Assembly: GCA_947074195.1 (NCBI GenBank)
Contig: CAMTOS010000001.1
Span: forward strand, 1-64,000
Direction: 5' to 3'
From: an uncultured Bacteroides sp.
GTDB lineage: Bacteria > Bacteroidota > Bacteroidia > Bacteroidales > Bacteroidaceae
Length of the DNA stretch: 64,000 nt
The notes under the pieces were generated by a model that searched no databases, was not told the origin of the DNA, and saw nothing but the letters and a program-made list of their open reading frames with translations. This document shows positions 45,300 through 53,105 of the stretch, one piece after another. How positions within the stretch are numbered: position 1 is the first letter of the stretch; each line of letters begins with the position of its first letter. The position numbers were made by a program, and so were the translations under genes.

Positions 45300-47273
45300 A
45301 TGAAACTGAAAGTACTTTTTTTTATCTCATTGTCTTTATTCCTGATGGGTTGCGGCGCCAGCCAGAGTTTAAAGAAAGCCGAGCAAAGTTATGCACGCGG
45401 CGAATACTTCGATGCTGCCAAACATTTTCGCAAAGCATACGGGGCTATTCCCGCTAAAGAACGCAAGCAAAGAGCCGAAACAGCTTTCAAGATGGCCAAC
45501 TGTTATCGCCTCATTAACTATAATCTACGTGCTAAAGGTGCATATCAGAATGCCATTCGATATAATTACCCCGATTCAATTATGTTTTTCTATCTCGCCG
45601 AGAGTCAGCGCAAAAACGGTGAGTATAAGAATGCTATACCCAATTATGAAATCTATCTGACTTACGAACCTGAGGATAGCCTGGCTATCAACGGGCTATA
45701 CTCCTGTCAGATTGCTCAATCCTTAAAAGATTCACCTACCCGGCATAGCGTAAAACGTTCTCCGGTATTTGTTTCACGTCGTTCCGATTATTCGCCAATG
45801 TTTGCCGGCGATGATCCGGATGTGATTTATTTCACTTCAACACGAAACGAAGCCAAAGGGAATGATCTGAATGGAATTACGGGCGTGAAGAGTGCCGATA
45901 TTTTCCTTTCCAAACGCGATGAACGCAAAGTATGGCAGAAACCTGAAGTCATCGAATCTGAAATCAATTCGGAGTTCGAAGATGGTGCGTGCAGTTTCTC
46001 TGCCGATGGTAAAACCATGTACTTTACCCGCTGCAGAAGAGCTGCCGAAGCTCCCGTTTATGCCGAGATTTACTCATCGACACGTACCGGAGCGAACTGG
46101 GGTAAACCTGTGAAGTGTGCTATCCTTAACGACTCACTATCTTCCGTTGCTCATCCTGCAGCTTCACCTGCTGGTGATTTCCTCTATTTTGTTTCCGATA
46201 TGCCCGGCGGTCGTGGAGGCCTTGACATCTGGCGTATCAATATCATAAAAGATGGCTTTGGGTATGTGGATAATCTCGGACCTGATATCAATACAGCAGG
46301 CGATGAGATGTTTCCTACCTTCGGGCCGGATGGTACGCTGTATTTCTCTTCTAACGGACATCCCGGATTGGGTGGGCTCGATATTTTCGAAGCCCGAATG
46401 GATTCTGTCGCAGAAAGATGGAAAGTACAAAATATGGGTGTTCCGATAAATTCGGCTGGGGATGATTTTGGTATGACTTTCGAACCTAAAGCACCGCACC
46501 GTGGCTTTTTTGCTTCTAATCGTGGCGATGCCCGTGGATGGGATCATATCTACAGTTTTGAATTGCCTGAGCTGAACCATACAGTTACCGGTTGGGTATA
46601 CGATAAAGAAGGTGATGCACTGCCTGAATCTGTCATTACACTGGTAGGTGATGATGGTACTTATCTGAAAGTAAATGTTCGCCGTGACGGTTCGTTTACG
46701 CAGAAGGTAGAGCCTGGTCAGAAATATGTGATGCTGGCTTCTTGCAGAGGTTATCTGAACAATAAGCAAGAGTTAATCACGGAGAATGTGGAGGAAGACC
46801 GCAGTTATGAAGTGGAGTTCCCACTGGCTTCGATTACGCGTCCTGTATTAATCGAGAATATCTTCTATGAATTTGACCGCGCCGACTTAACGCCTGCATC
46901 TACTCAATCGCTCGATGAGTTGATCAAATTGCTGAACGATAACCCGAATGTAACTATAGAGCTGGCCTCGCATTGTGATTATAAAGGTGATGATGCCTAT
47001 AATGAACGACTTTCACAACGCCGTGCAGAATCGGTAGTGAAATATTTGATTACCAACGGCATAGCTTCCGACCGCCTGACGGCTAAGGGTTATGGTGAAC
47101 AAAAGCCTAAAGTTGTTGGTAAATCGACATTAAAGAGTGCTCCTTTCCTGAAACAGGGCGATGTGCTAACCGAAGAATACATTTTGACTCTACCTGAAGA
47201 TCAGCAGGAGATATGTAATGCCATCAACCGAAGAACTGAATTCCAGGTAATCCGTACCACTTACGGATTATAA
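45300..47273 (+). CDS. porE: T9SS lipoprotein PorE (TPR, PD40, CRD and OmpA domains)
   Basis: 657 residues. Lipobox LFLMGC (Cys18). Domain order: TPR-like helices (about 22-145), a WD40/PD40 propeller (about 165-430, e.g. DVIYFTSTRNEAKG, DFLYFVSDMPGGRGGLDIW, GTLYFSSNGHPGLGGLDIF), a carboxypeptidase-regulatory-like beta sandwich (about 432-510, TVTGWVYDKEGDALP), and a C-terminal OmpA peptidoglycan-binding domain (about 528-645, ASHCDYKGDDAYNERLSQRR). This order is that of PorE, proposed to tether the type IX apparatus to peptidoglycan. PorW/PorE-like paralogues with similar domains exist in Bacteroidales, so the symbol is likely but not certain. Monocistronic, with a terminator at 47288-47324. 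Confidence 0.75.
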   Translation: MKLKVLFFISLSLFLMGCGASQSLKKAEQSYARGEYFDAAKHFRKAYGAIPAKERKQRAETAFKMANCYRLINYNLRAKGAYQNAIRYNYPDSIMFFYLAESQRKNGEYKNAIPNYEIYLTYEPEDSLAINGLYSCQIAQSLKDSPTRHSVKRSPVFVSRRSDYSPMFAGDDPDVIYFTSTRNEAKGNDLNGITGVKSADIFLSKRDERKVWQKPEVIESEINSEFEDGACSFSADGKTMYFTRCRRAAEAPVYAEIYSSTRTGANWGKPVKCAILNDSLSSVAHPAASPAGDFLYFVSDMPGGRGGLDIWRINIIKDGFGYVDNLGPDINTAGDEMFPTFGPDGTLYFSSNGHPGLGGLDIFEARMDSVAERWKVQNMGVPINSAGDDFGMTFEPKAPHRGFFASNRGDARGWDHIYSFELPELNHTVTGWVYDKEGDALPESVITLVGDDGTYLKVNVRRDGSFTQKVEPGQKYVMLASCRGYLNNKQELITENVEEDRSYEVEFPLASITRPVLIENIFYEFDRADLTPASTQSLDELIKLLNDNPNVTIELASHCDYKGDDAYNERLSQRRAESVVKYLITNGIASDRLTAKGYGEQKPKVVGKSTLKSAPFLKQGDVLTEEYILTLPEDQQEICNAINRRTEFQVIRTTYGL

Positions 47274-47287
47274 CGATAAACAAATAA

Positions 47288-47324
47288 AAAGGCCGTATCA
47301 CAGGAAACAAATGATACGGCCTTT
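47288..47324. terminator. Bidirectional terminator between porE and aquaporin gene
   Basis: Perfect 13-bp stem AAAGGCCGTATCA / TGATACGGCCTTT (47288-47300 / 47312-47324) flanked by A and T residues. Confidence 0.85.
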
Positions 47325-47348
47325 ATTATATTCTATATTTTCAGAATC

Positions 47349-48065
47349 TTACTGAACACTCTGAAGTTTTTTATCATCTTTGAATATTCTCCAAACCAAT
47401 GCTGCAATAGCACCACCAATAAGCGGAGCAATCAAATAAACCCAGATCTGACGAAGAGGCTCACCACCTGTAAAGATAGCAGGACCGAAAGAACGTGCAG
47501 GGTTAACAGAAGCACCATCGATAGGAATCATTACGATGTTAACGATAGCAAGTGCCCAACCAATAGCGATACCGGCAAAACCGATAGGCGCTTTTTTGCT
47601 GGTAGCACCTAGCACAACAAATACAAAAAGGAATGTGAAGAAGATTTCACCAAAGAAAGCACCTGACAAATGCCCCTGCGCATATTCATTGGCACCAAAC
47701 ATATGCGGTCCGGTATAATCGGGGCCCCATTGCTGAGAAACGATACCAATAGCAACAGCACCAAGAATACCACCAATAATCTGAGCTACCCAGTAAGAGA
47801 ACATTTCGGGAAGTTTCATACCTCCGTTAAGATAAATACCTAAACTAACTGCGGGGTTAACGTGACATCCTGAAATCGGGCCGATGGCATAACACATGAT
47901 TAATACGGCCAAACCAAAACACATACCAATTGCTGTGATAGTAATCGGGTTACCCATTGTGGTCAGCGAATCAGCACCTACAAACATCTGTCCAAACACG
48001 GCGCTACCGCAACCAAACAATACCAGGGCGAAAGTCCCGATGATTTCTGCTACAAATTTTTTCAT
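47349..48065 (-). CDS. aqpZ: Aquaporin (AqpZ-like)
   Basis: Water channel of the MIP family; 238 residues, six membrane segments plus two half helices. It begins MKKFVAEIIGTFALVLFGCG. NPA boxes are SGCHVNPAVS (about residue 64) and DGASVNPARSFGPA (about 190). The Arg after the second NPA is the selectivity-filter arginine. The narrow-filter composition (His/Cys/Arg region rather than glycerol-type Asp insertion) favours AqpZ over GlpF. Single gene. No confident promoter was found in the 198-bp upstream region. Confidence 0.9.
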   Translation of the reverse strand: MKKFVAEIIGTFALVLFGCGSAVFGQMFVGADSLTTMGNPITITAIGMCFGLAVLIMCYAIGPISGCHVNPAVSLGIYLNGGMKLPEMFSYWVAQIIGGILGAVAIGIVSQQWGPDYTGPHMFGANEYAQGHLSGAFFGEIFFTFLFVFVVLGATSKKAPIGFAGIAIGWALAIVNIVMIPIDGASVNPARSFGPAIFTGGEPLRQIWVYLIAPLIGGAIAALVWRIFKDDKKLQSVQ

Positions 48066-48184
48066 ATTACAAACTGTTAAATAATTAATGAATTAATACT
48101 ATTTTAAGTTTATCGATTTTCTAAGGTTTTATTTATAGATTATAAAATTAGTAATTATTTATAAAATACACATAAATTCGAACA

Positions 48185-48236
48185 AAAAATAGCGGATACA
48201 GAACATTTTAAGTAATATCATGCTCTTGTATCCGCT
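48185..48236 (-). terminator. Terminator of aroC-M20 peptidase operon
   Basis: AGCGGATAC (48191-48199) pairs with GTATCCGCT (48228-48236), with further imperfect pairing inside. On the minus strand it is followed by ATTTTTTG. Confidence 0.7.
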
Positions 48237-48263
48237 TATTATATACGTTTCTATTTACATATT

Positions 48264-49628
48264 TTAAATATTCGCAAACTCTTCATGGAAGACCACAACA
48301 GCCTCTATTCCCTTACGGAAAATATCCAGTGAGAAGTTTTCATTTGGTGAATGAATGGCATCAGACTCAAGTCCGAAGCCCATCAGCACCGTTTTTATGC
48401 CCAGCACTTTTTCGAAAGTAGATATAATAGGTATACTACCTCCACGTCTTACTGCCAGTGGTTTCTTGCCGAACGCCGCTTCAAATCCTTTCTCGGCTGC
48501 CTGATAGGCCGGCAAAGATATAGGACAAACATAGCCTTCTCCGCCATGCATCGGTGTTACTTTTACTTTTACACTTTTAGGAGCAACAGCTTTTACATAA
48601 TCTACAAAAAGCTGAGAAATGATTTCGTGTTGCTGATGTGGTACCAGGCGAGTTGAAACCTTTGCAAAAGCTTTAGATGGTAACACCGTTTTAGAGCCTT
48701 CGCCCATATAGCCACCCCAAATACCGCAAATGTCGAAAGACGGACGGCAACTGTTGCGTTCAATGGTGTTATATCCTTTTTCTCCGGCAAGTGCATCCAC
48801 ATCAATAGCGGCTTTATATTTCTCTTCGTCGAAAGGAATATGAGCAATCATTTCTCTTTCGGCAGCAGGAACTTCTTCTACATCGTCATAGAACCCGGGA
48901 ATAGTAATACGGCCATCTTCATCGATTACCTGACTCATCATGCCGCAAAGCACATTGATCGGATTAGCTACCGCACCACCAAAATGACCCGAATGTAAAT
49001 CGCGATTAGGACCTGTCACTTCAATTTCCCAGTACGCCAGACCACGCAGTCCTGTAGTCAGTGAAGGCATTTCGGCACCAAGCATACTTGTATCCGAAAC
49101 CAGAATCACATCGGCTTTAAGCAACTCTTTATGTTCATTGCAGAACTCTTCCAGACTTGGTGAGCCGATTTCCTCTTCTCCTTCTATAATAAATTTCACA
49201 TTATTCTTTAATGTACCCTCTTTCACCAGATATTCAAACGCTTTCAGCTGAATGAAACCCTGACCTTTGTCATCATCAGCACCACGTCCCCAAATCTTAC
49301 CATCGCGAATTTCAGGTTCGAACGGTTCGCTTTTCCACAATTCTAAAGGTTCGGCAGGCATCACATCATAGTGTGCATATACCAACACCGTGCTGGCATT
49401 CGGATCGACTATCTTTTCGGCGTAAACAATAGGGTTACCTTTTGTTGGCATCACCACAGCTTCATCTACCCCTGCAGCGAGCAGCAGTTCGGCCCAGCGA
49501 TTGGCACACGTCACAATATCATCTTTGTGTTCGGGCTTCGCACTAATACTTGGAATACGCAGAAGACTAAACAAGTCTTCCATCATCTGAGGTTCGTTTT
49601 TCTTAATGTAGTCTTTAATATAACTCAT
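48264..49628 (-). CDS. M20 family dipeptidase
   Basis: Di-zinc peptidase of the M20 (PepV/CNDP-like) family; 454 residues. Visible are [18 protein letters not shown] (first metal His), [10 protein letters not shown] (bridging Asp), [12 protein letters not shown] (catalytic Glu and metal Glu) and the dimerisation-domain [14 protein letters not shown]. The C-terminal metal His is in [13 protein letters not shown]. The start ATG overlaps the aroC stop (ATGA), so translation is coupled to aroC. The family acts on dipeptides in the cytoplasm; no signal peptide is present. Confidence 0.92.
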   Translation of the reverse strand: MSYIKDYIKKNEPQMMEDLFSLLRIPSISAKPEHKDDIVTCANRWAELLLAAGVDEAVVMPTKGNPIVYAEKIVDPNASTVLVYAHYDVMPAEPLELWKSEPFEPEIRDGKIWGRGADDDKGQGFIQLKAFEYLVKEGTLKNNVKFIIEGEEEIGSPSLEEFCNEHKELLKADVILVSDTSMLGAEMPSLTTGLRGLAYWEIEVTGPNRDLHSGHFGGAVANPINVLCGMMSQVIDEDGRITIPGFYDDVEEVPAAEREMIAHIPFDEEKYKAAIDVDALAGEKGYNTIERNSCRPSFDICGIWGGYMGEGSKTVLPSKAFAKVSTRLVPHQQHEIISQLFVDYVKAVAPKSVKVKVTPMHGGEGYVCPISLPAYQAAEKGFEAAFGKKPLAVRRGGSIPIISTFEKVLGIKTVLMGFGLESDAIHSPNENFSLDIFRKGIEAVVVFHEEFANI

Positions 49629-50701
49629 AGTTGTGTCATTCTATCTATTAAATAATAATCGAGTATTGTCATGGCTGCCATCGCCTCAACGATAGGTACT
49701 GCACGTGGCAACACACAAGGATCGTGACGACCGCGTGCTTTAAGTGTTGTGTCAATTCCGTCGATGTTCACGGTTTCCTGTTCCATCAGCACAGTAGCCA
49801 CCGGTTTAAACGCCACACGGAAAAATATATCTTGGCCGTTACTGATACCACCCTGAATACCTCCCGAGTGATTCGTACGGGTTTCAATCTTACCATCATG
49901 ATTGTAGAAAGCATCGTTCTGTTCAGAACCTTTTTGCTTCAGTCCTTTAAAGCCATCACCATATTCAAAAGCTTTGGCCGCATTAATACTGAGCATCGCA
50001 TTACCCAAAGCAGCATGCAACTTACCGAATACAGGTTGTCCCAAACCAATAGGGCAGCCTTTAATTACACAAGTCACTACGCCGCCAATGGTATCACCTT
50101 CGGCTTTCACCTCTTTTATCAGCTCTTCCATCTCTTTGGCCTTAATCGGATCAGGGCAACGTACCGGATTGGTTTCAATCAAATCCAAATCATATTCCGA
50201 ATAATCTATATCCAAACGGATAGGACCAACCTGAGATGTATATGCCTGAATCTGAATACCCAGTTGGCGAAGGGCAAGCTTAGCAATAGCCCCGCCTACT
50301 ACACGCGATATCGTTTCACGGGCCGACGAGCGACCACCACCACGGTAATCGCGGTTACCATACTTCACCGTATATGTATAGTCGGCATGAGAAGGGCGGT
50401 AAACTTCCTTCATATTATTATAATCGGCAGAATGCTGATTTTCGTTCCAAACAATAAAACCAATAGGGCATCCGGTAGATTTGCCGTTAAAAACGCCTGA
50501 CAGGATTTCAACTTTATCACCTTCTTTTCGCGGAGTAGTCAAATCGGACTGTCCCGGTCTGCGGCGATCAAGTTCATCCTGTATAAATTTCTCATCAATT
50601 TCAATACCGGCCGGAAAGCCATCAATCACGCCACCGATACCTTTACCATGCGATTCACCAAAACTAGTCAATCTGTATATATTGCCAAATGAGTTGAACA
50701 T
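49625..50701 (-). CDS. aroC: Chorismate synthase
   Basis: Converts EPSP to chorismate with reduced FMN; 358 residues. Signature blocks are [19 protein letters not shown] (about 14-32), [17 protein letters not shown] (about 113-129), [20 protein letters not shown], and the C-terminal [20 protein letters not shown]. First gene of a two-gene operon with the M20 peptidase, and divergent from the Y-family polymerase gene. The stop overlaps the peptidase start by 4 bp. Confidence 0.97.
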   Translation of the reverse strand: MFNSFGNIYRLTSFGESHGKGIGGVIDGFPAGIEIDEKFIQDELDRRRPGQSDLTTPRKEGDKVEILSGVFNGKSTGCPIGFIVWNENQHSADYNNMKEVYRPSHADYTYTVKYGNRDYRGGGRSSARETISRVVGGAIAKLALRQLGIQIQAYTSQVGPIRLDIDYSEYDLDLIETNPVRCPDPIKAKEMEELIKEVKAEGDTIGGVVTCVIKGCPIGLGQPVFGKLHAALGNAMLSINAAKAFEYGDGFKGLKQKGSEQNDAFYNHDGKIETRTNHSGGIQGGISNGQDIFFRVAFKPVATVLMEQETVNIDGIDTTLKARGRHDPCVLPRAVPIVEAMAAMTILDYYLIDRMTQL

Positions 50702-50850
50702 AACAATTAGGTTTTTATTTTATTAAGGATTTTACCCCCATATATGTTCACAAAGATAATATTTTTAAGGAATTTTCCACATGAAACTGTGAAAATTTCA
50801 TTCTTAAAAGAGAAAACCCAATATAGATTTGTTCTGATTATTTATAATAT

Positions 50851-50877
50851 AAGGCATGCCTTATTTAGCTATCTTTG
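50851..50877 (+). promoter_or_regulatory. Palindrome and -7 element of Y-family polymerase gene (possible operator)
   Basis: AAGGCATGCCTT (50851-50862) is a perfect 12-bp palindrome, 7 bp upstream of the -7 element TATCTTTG (50870-50877), inside the spacer where RNA polymerase binds. The ATG is at 50900. This position suits a repressor site for a damage-inducible gene, but the repressor is unknown. Confidence 0.55.
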
Positions 50878-50899
50878 CACCGGTAAAAGTAAATCGTTT

Positions 50900-52150
50900 A
50901 TGTTTGGTTTAATTGACTGCAATAATTTCTATGCCTCTTGCGAGAGAGTGTTTAATCCCTCGCTCAATGGCAAACCCGTCGTTGTTCTTTCTAACAATGA
51001 TGGTTGTATTATTGCACGCAGTAATGAGGCCAAAGCACTGGGCATCAAGATGGGAACGCCTGCTTTTCAGATTAAAGAAGAAGTGGCACGCTACGGCATT
51101 TCAGTCTTTTCGAGCAATTATGTTTTGTATGGCGATATGTCGGCCCGCGTCATGTCTATCATCGCTCAGCATGTGCCCGAACTTGAAATTTACTCTATCG
51201 ATGAAGCTTTTATCAATTTCGACGGAATTCGTGATATTTCTCAAACCGGCAAAGAGGTGGTGCATAAAGTCACAAAAGGTACGGGCATACCGGTAAGCCT
51301 GGGTGTTGCACCTACCAAAACGCTGGCAAAGCTGGCCAATAAATACGCCAAGAAGTACCCGGCCTATCAGCGGGTATGCATCATCGATACCGAGGAGAAG
51401 CGCATCAAAGCATTGCAGCTATGCGAGATTGGCGATGTATGGGGCATCGGCAGGCGTATTGCCCGAAAACTTCAGGCCGAAGGAATCTTCACAGCCTATG
51501 ATTTTACGCTGATGGCACAATCGCGCGTACGAAAACATCTGACTATAGTAGGCGAAAGAACATGGAAAGAGCTTCGGGGCGAGTCGTGTATCGATATGGA
51601 TGCAGCGCCGCCTCCAAAGAAACAGATCTGTACATCGCGCTCATTTGGAACGATGATAGAAGATTTTGAAAGCCTTTCGGAAGCTATTGCCACGCACGCC
51701 GCGACATGTGCCCGGAAATTACGCGAGCAGCATTCGTACGCCGTATCAATTATGGTTTTTATCCATACTAATGGCTTCCGCGAAGACCTGCCGCAATACT
51801 GGCAGAATGCAGTACTTAAACTTCCGGTACCAACCGCAGACACTATAGAGATTGTACAATATGCACTGAAAGGACTGAGACAGATATTTCTTCAGGGCTT
51901 TCGCTATAAAAAAGCAGGAGTAATTATTACAGAAATTACCCAGCACGCCCAGTTAGGCTTGTTCGATACGGTTGACCGCAATAAGCGAGAACGACTGATG
52001 ACAGTGGTCGATCAGATAAATGGTGAACATGCCAATCGCATTAAACTGGCCGTACAGGGCAATGGTCGCAAATGGAAACTTAAACAAGAATTGCTTTCGC
52101 AGCGTTATACTACTGATCTGAAAGAGATTATTAACGTAAACTGCAAATAA
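50900..52150 (+). CDS. umuC: Y-family DNA polymerase UmuC-like with DUF4113
   Basis: Translesion polymerase; 416 residues from the ATG at 50900 ([20 protein letters not shown]), which follows the promoter. An open frame continues upstream to 50744, but that extension crosses the promoter and is unlike the family. Catalytic acidic residues: Asp in GLIDCNNFY and Asp-Glu in [13 protein letters not shown]. Helix-hairpin-helix [20 protein letters not shown]. The little-finger domain is followed by the UmuC-type C-terminal extension (DUF4113, [20 protein letters not shown]). No umuD gene precedes it, unlike the usual pair. It is followed after two bases by a SRAP gene, so both are likely one damage-response operon. 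Confidence 0.9.
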   Translation: MFGLIDCNNFYASCERVFNPSLNGKPVVVLSNNDGCIIARSNEAKALGIKMGTPAFQIKEEVARYGISVFSSNYVLYGDMSARVMSIIAQHVPELEIYSIDEAFINFDGIRDISQTGKEVVHKVTKGTGIPVSLGVAPTKTLAKLANKYAKKYPAYQRVCIIDTEEKRIKALQLCEIGDVWGIGRRIARKLQAEGIFTAYDFTLMAQSRVRKHLTIVGERTWKELRGESCIDMDAAPPPKKQICTSRSFGTMIEDFESLSEAIATHAATCARKLREQHSYAVSIMVFIHTNGFREDLPQYWQNAVLKLPVPTADTIEIVQYALKGLRQIFLQGFRYKKAGVIITEITQHAQLGLFDTVDRNKRERLMTVVDQINGEHANRIKLAVQGNGRKWKLKQELLSQRYTTDLKEIINVNCK

Positions 52151-52152
52151 CT

Positions 52153-52872
52153 ATGTGTTTTCATCTGTCACTCTCTAAAAAGGCTGTCGAAGTTGCCGCT
52201 CGCTTTAAGAAGAAGTGCGATATTCCCTCTGCCACGCAGCAGCTGATGGATGACCGGTATCATGTAAATGGGTTTGACTATCCGCTTTATCCGGTTGTTA
52301 CTGCCGATGATGAACTACAAACTTATCGCTGGGGATTGATTCCGTTCTGGACGAAAGATATGACTGAGGCAAAAATGCTGCAACCTAAAACGCTCAATGC
52401 ACGCAGTGATACCATTTTTCAACGCCCTTCCTTTCGCGAAGCTATCGAACGTAAGCGATGCCTGATTCCTGCCACGGGTTATTTTGAATGGCGACACGAA
52501 GATAAAAAGAAGATCCCCTATTATATATATGTAAAAGATGAGTCCATCTTCTCGTTTGCAGGTATCTATGACAACTGGACGGACAAGGAAACAGGCGAAA
52601 TCTTTCATACTTTCTCTATTATCACGACCGATGCCAATTCGCTGACGGATTATATTCATAACACCCAGCATCGTATGCCGGTAATTCTTCATCAGAGCGA
52701 TGAAGAGAAGTGGCTAGATCCTTCGCTGGAGAAACCCGGTATCGCCTCTTTGCTCTCCCCTTTTCCGGCCGATGATATGGATGCTTATATCATCAACAAC
52801 GATTTCCTAAAGAAAGCCGCAACCGACTCTTCTATTCTCAGCAAGGTAAATACTAACACACTATTCCATTAA
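52153..52872 (+). CDS. SRAP-domain abasic-site-binding protein (YedK/HMCES family)
   Basis: 239 residues. It begins MCFHLSL: after Met removal, Cys2 is the residue that forms the thiazolidine link to abasic sites in single-stranded DNA in this family. Other conserved positions: the Asn/Arg region of LNARSDTIFQRPSFREAIERK, the glutamate in CLIPATGYFEWRHED, and the histidine in TQHRMPVIL. Two bases separate it from umuC, giving an operon that pairs translesion synthesis with abasic-site protection. Confidence 0.92.
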   Translation: MCFHLSLSKKAVEVAARFKKKCDIPSATQQLMDDRYHVNGFDYPLYPVVTADDELQTYRWGLIPFWTKDMTEAKMLQPKTLNARSDTIFQRPSFREAIERKRCLIPATGYFEWRHEDKKKIPYYIYVKDESIFSFAGIYDNWTDKETGEIFHTFSIITTDANSLTDYIHNTQHRMPVILHQSDEEKWLDPSLEKPGIASLLSPFPADDMDAYIINNDFLKKAATDSSILSKVNTNTLFH

Positions 52873-52910
52873 TAATCAACCAGATACACATCTATACTTT
52901 AGTGCTTTAT

Positions 52911-52998
52911 CAGCCATAGCTACTCAGCTTACCAGGCATAGCTTGCCAGCCTGTCAGTGATAGCTTGCCGGCAGGTTGGGAATAGCTTCTCAGAAAAG
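52911..52998. repeat. 22-bp-period intergenic array C (4 units)
   Basis: Four exact 22-bp units with cores TAGCTA (52917-52922), TAGCTT (52939-52944), TAGCTT (52961-52966) and TAGCTT (52983-52988). Same arm-core-arm-linker layout as arrays A and B. Unit 2 contains GGCATAGCTTGCC, a near-palindrome. ATAGCTTGCCAGC (52938-52950) recurs on the minus strand in array A. It lies 38 bp after the SRAP stop and ahead of the CotH gene promoter. Function unknown. Confidence 0.78.
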
Positions 52999-53043
52999 GG
53001 GTAATTAATCATTACTTATTATGATTTGCATAATATTTTTATC

Positions 53044-53051
53044 TATTTTTG
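53044..53051 (+). promoter_or_regulatory. -7 element of CotH-family gene
   Basis: TATTTTTG, 54 bp before the ATG at 53106. A TTTG at 53025-53028 is only 15 nt upstream, shorter than the usual spacer. Confidence 0.4.
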
Positions 53052-53105
53052 TATATAGGTTATTAACAACCACACTCCTTATCACTCTTATATTAAGAAA
53101 CACAT

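Noticed and set aside
46164..46769. 201-codon open frame opposite porE
   Set aside because: Antisense shadow of a clear multi-domain lipoprotein gene.
49724..50500. 258-codon open frame opposite aroC
   Set aside because: Antisense to a highly conserved gene; composition rich in Thr/Arg/Ile as expected from reverse reading; no start context.
50744..50899. 52-codon N-terminal extension of the Y-family polymerase
   Set aside because: It crosses the promoter and palindrome and is unlike the family N terminus, which begins at [11 protein letters not shown].
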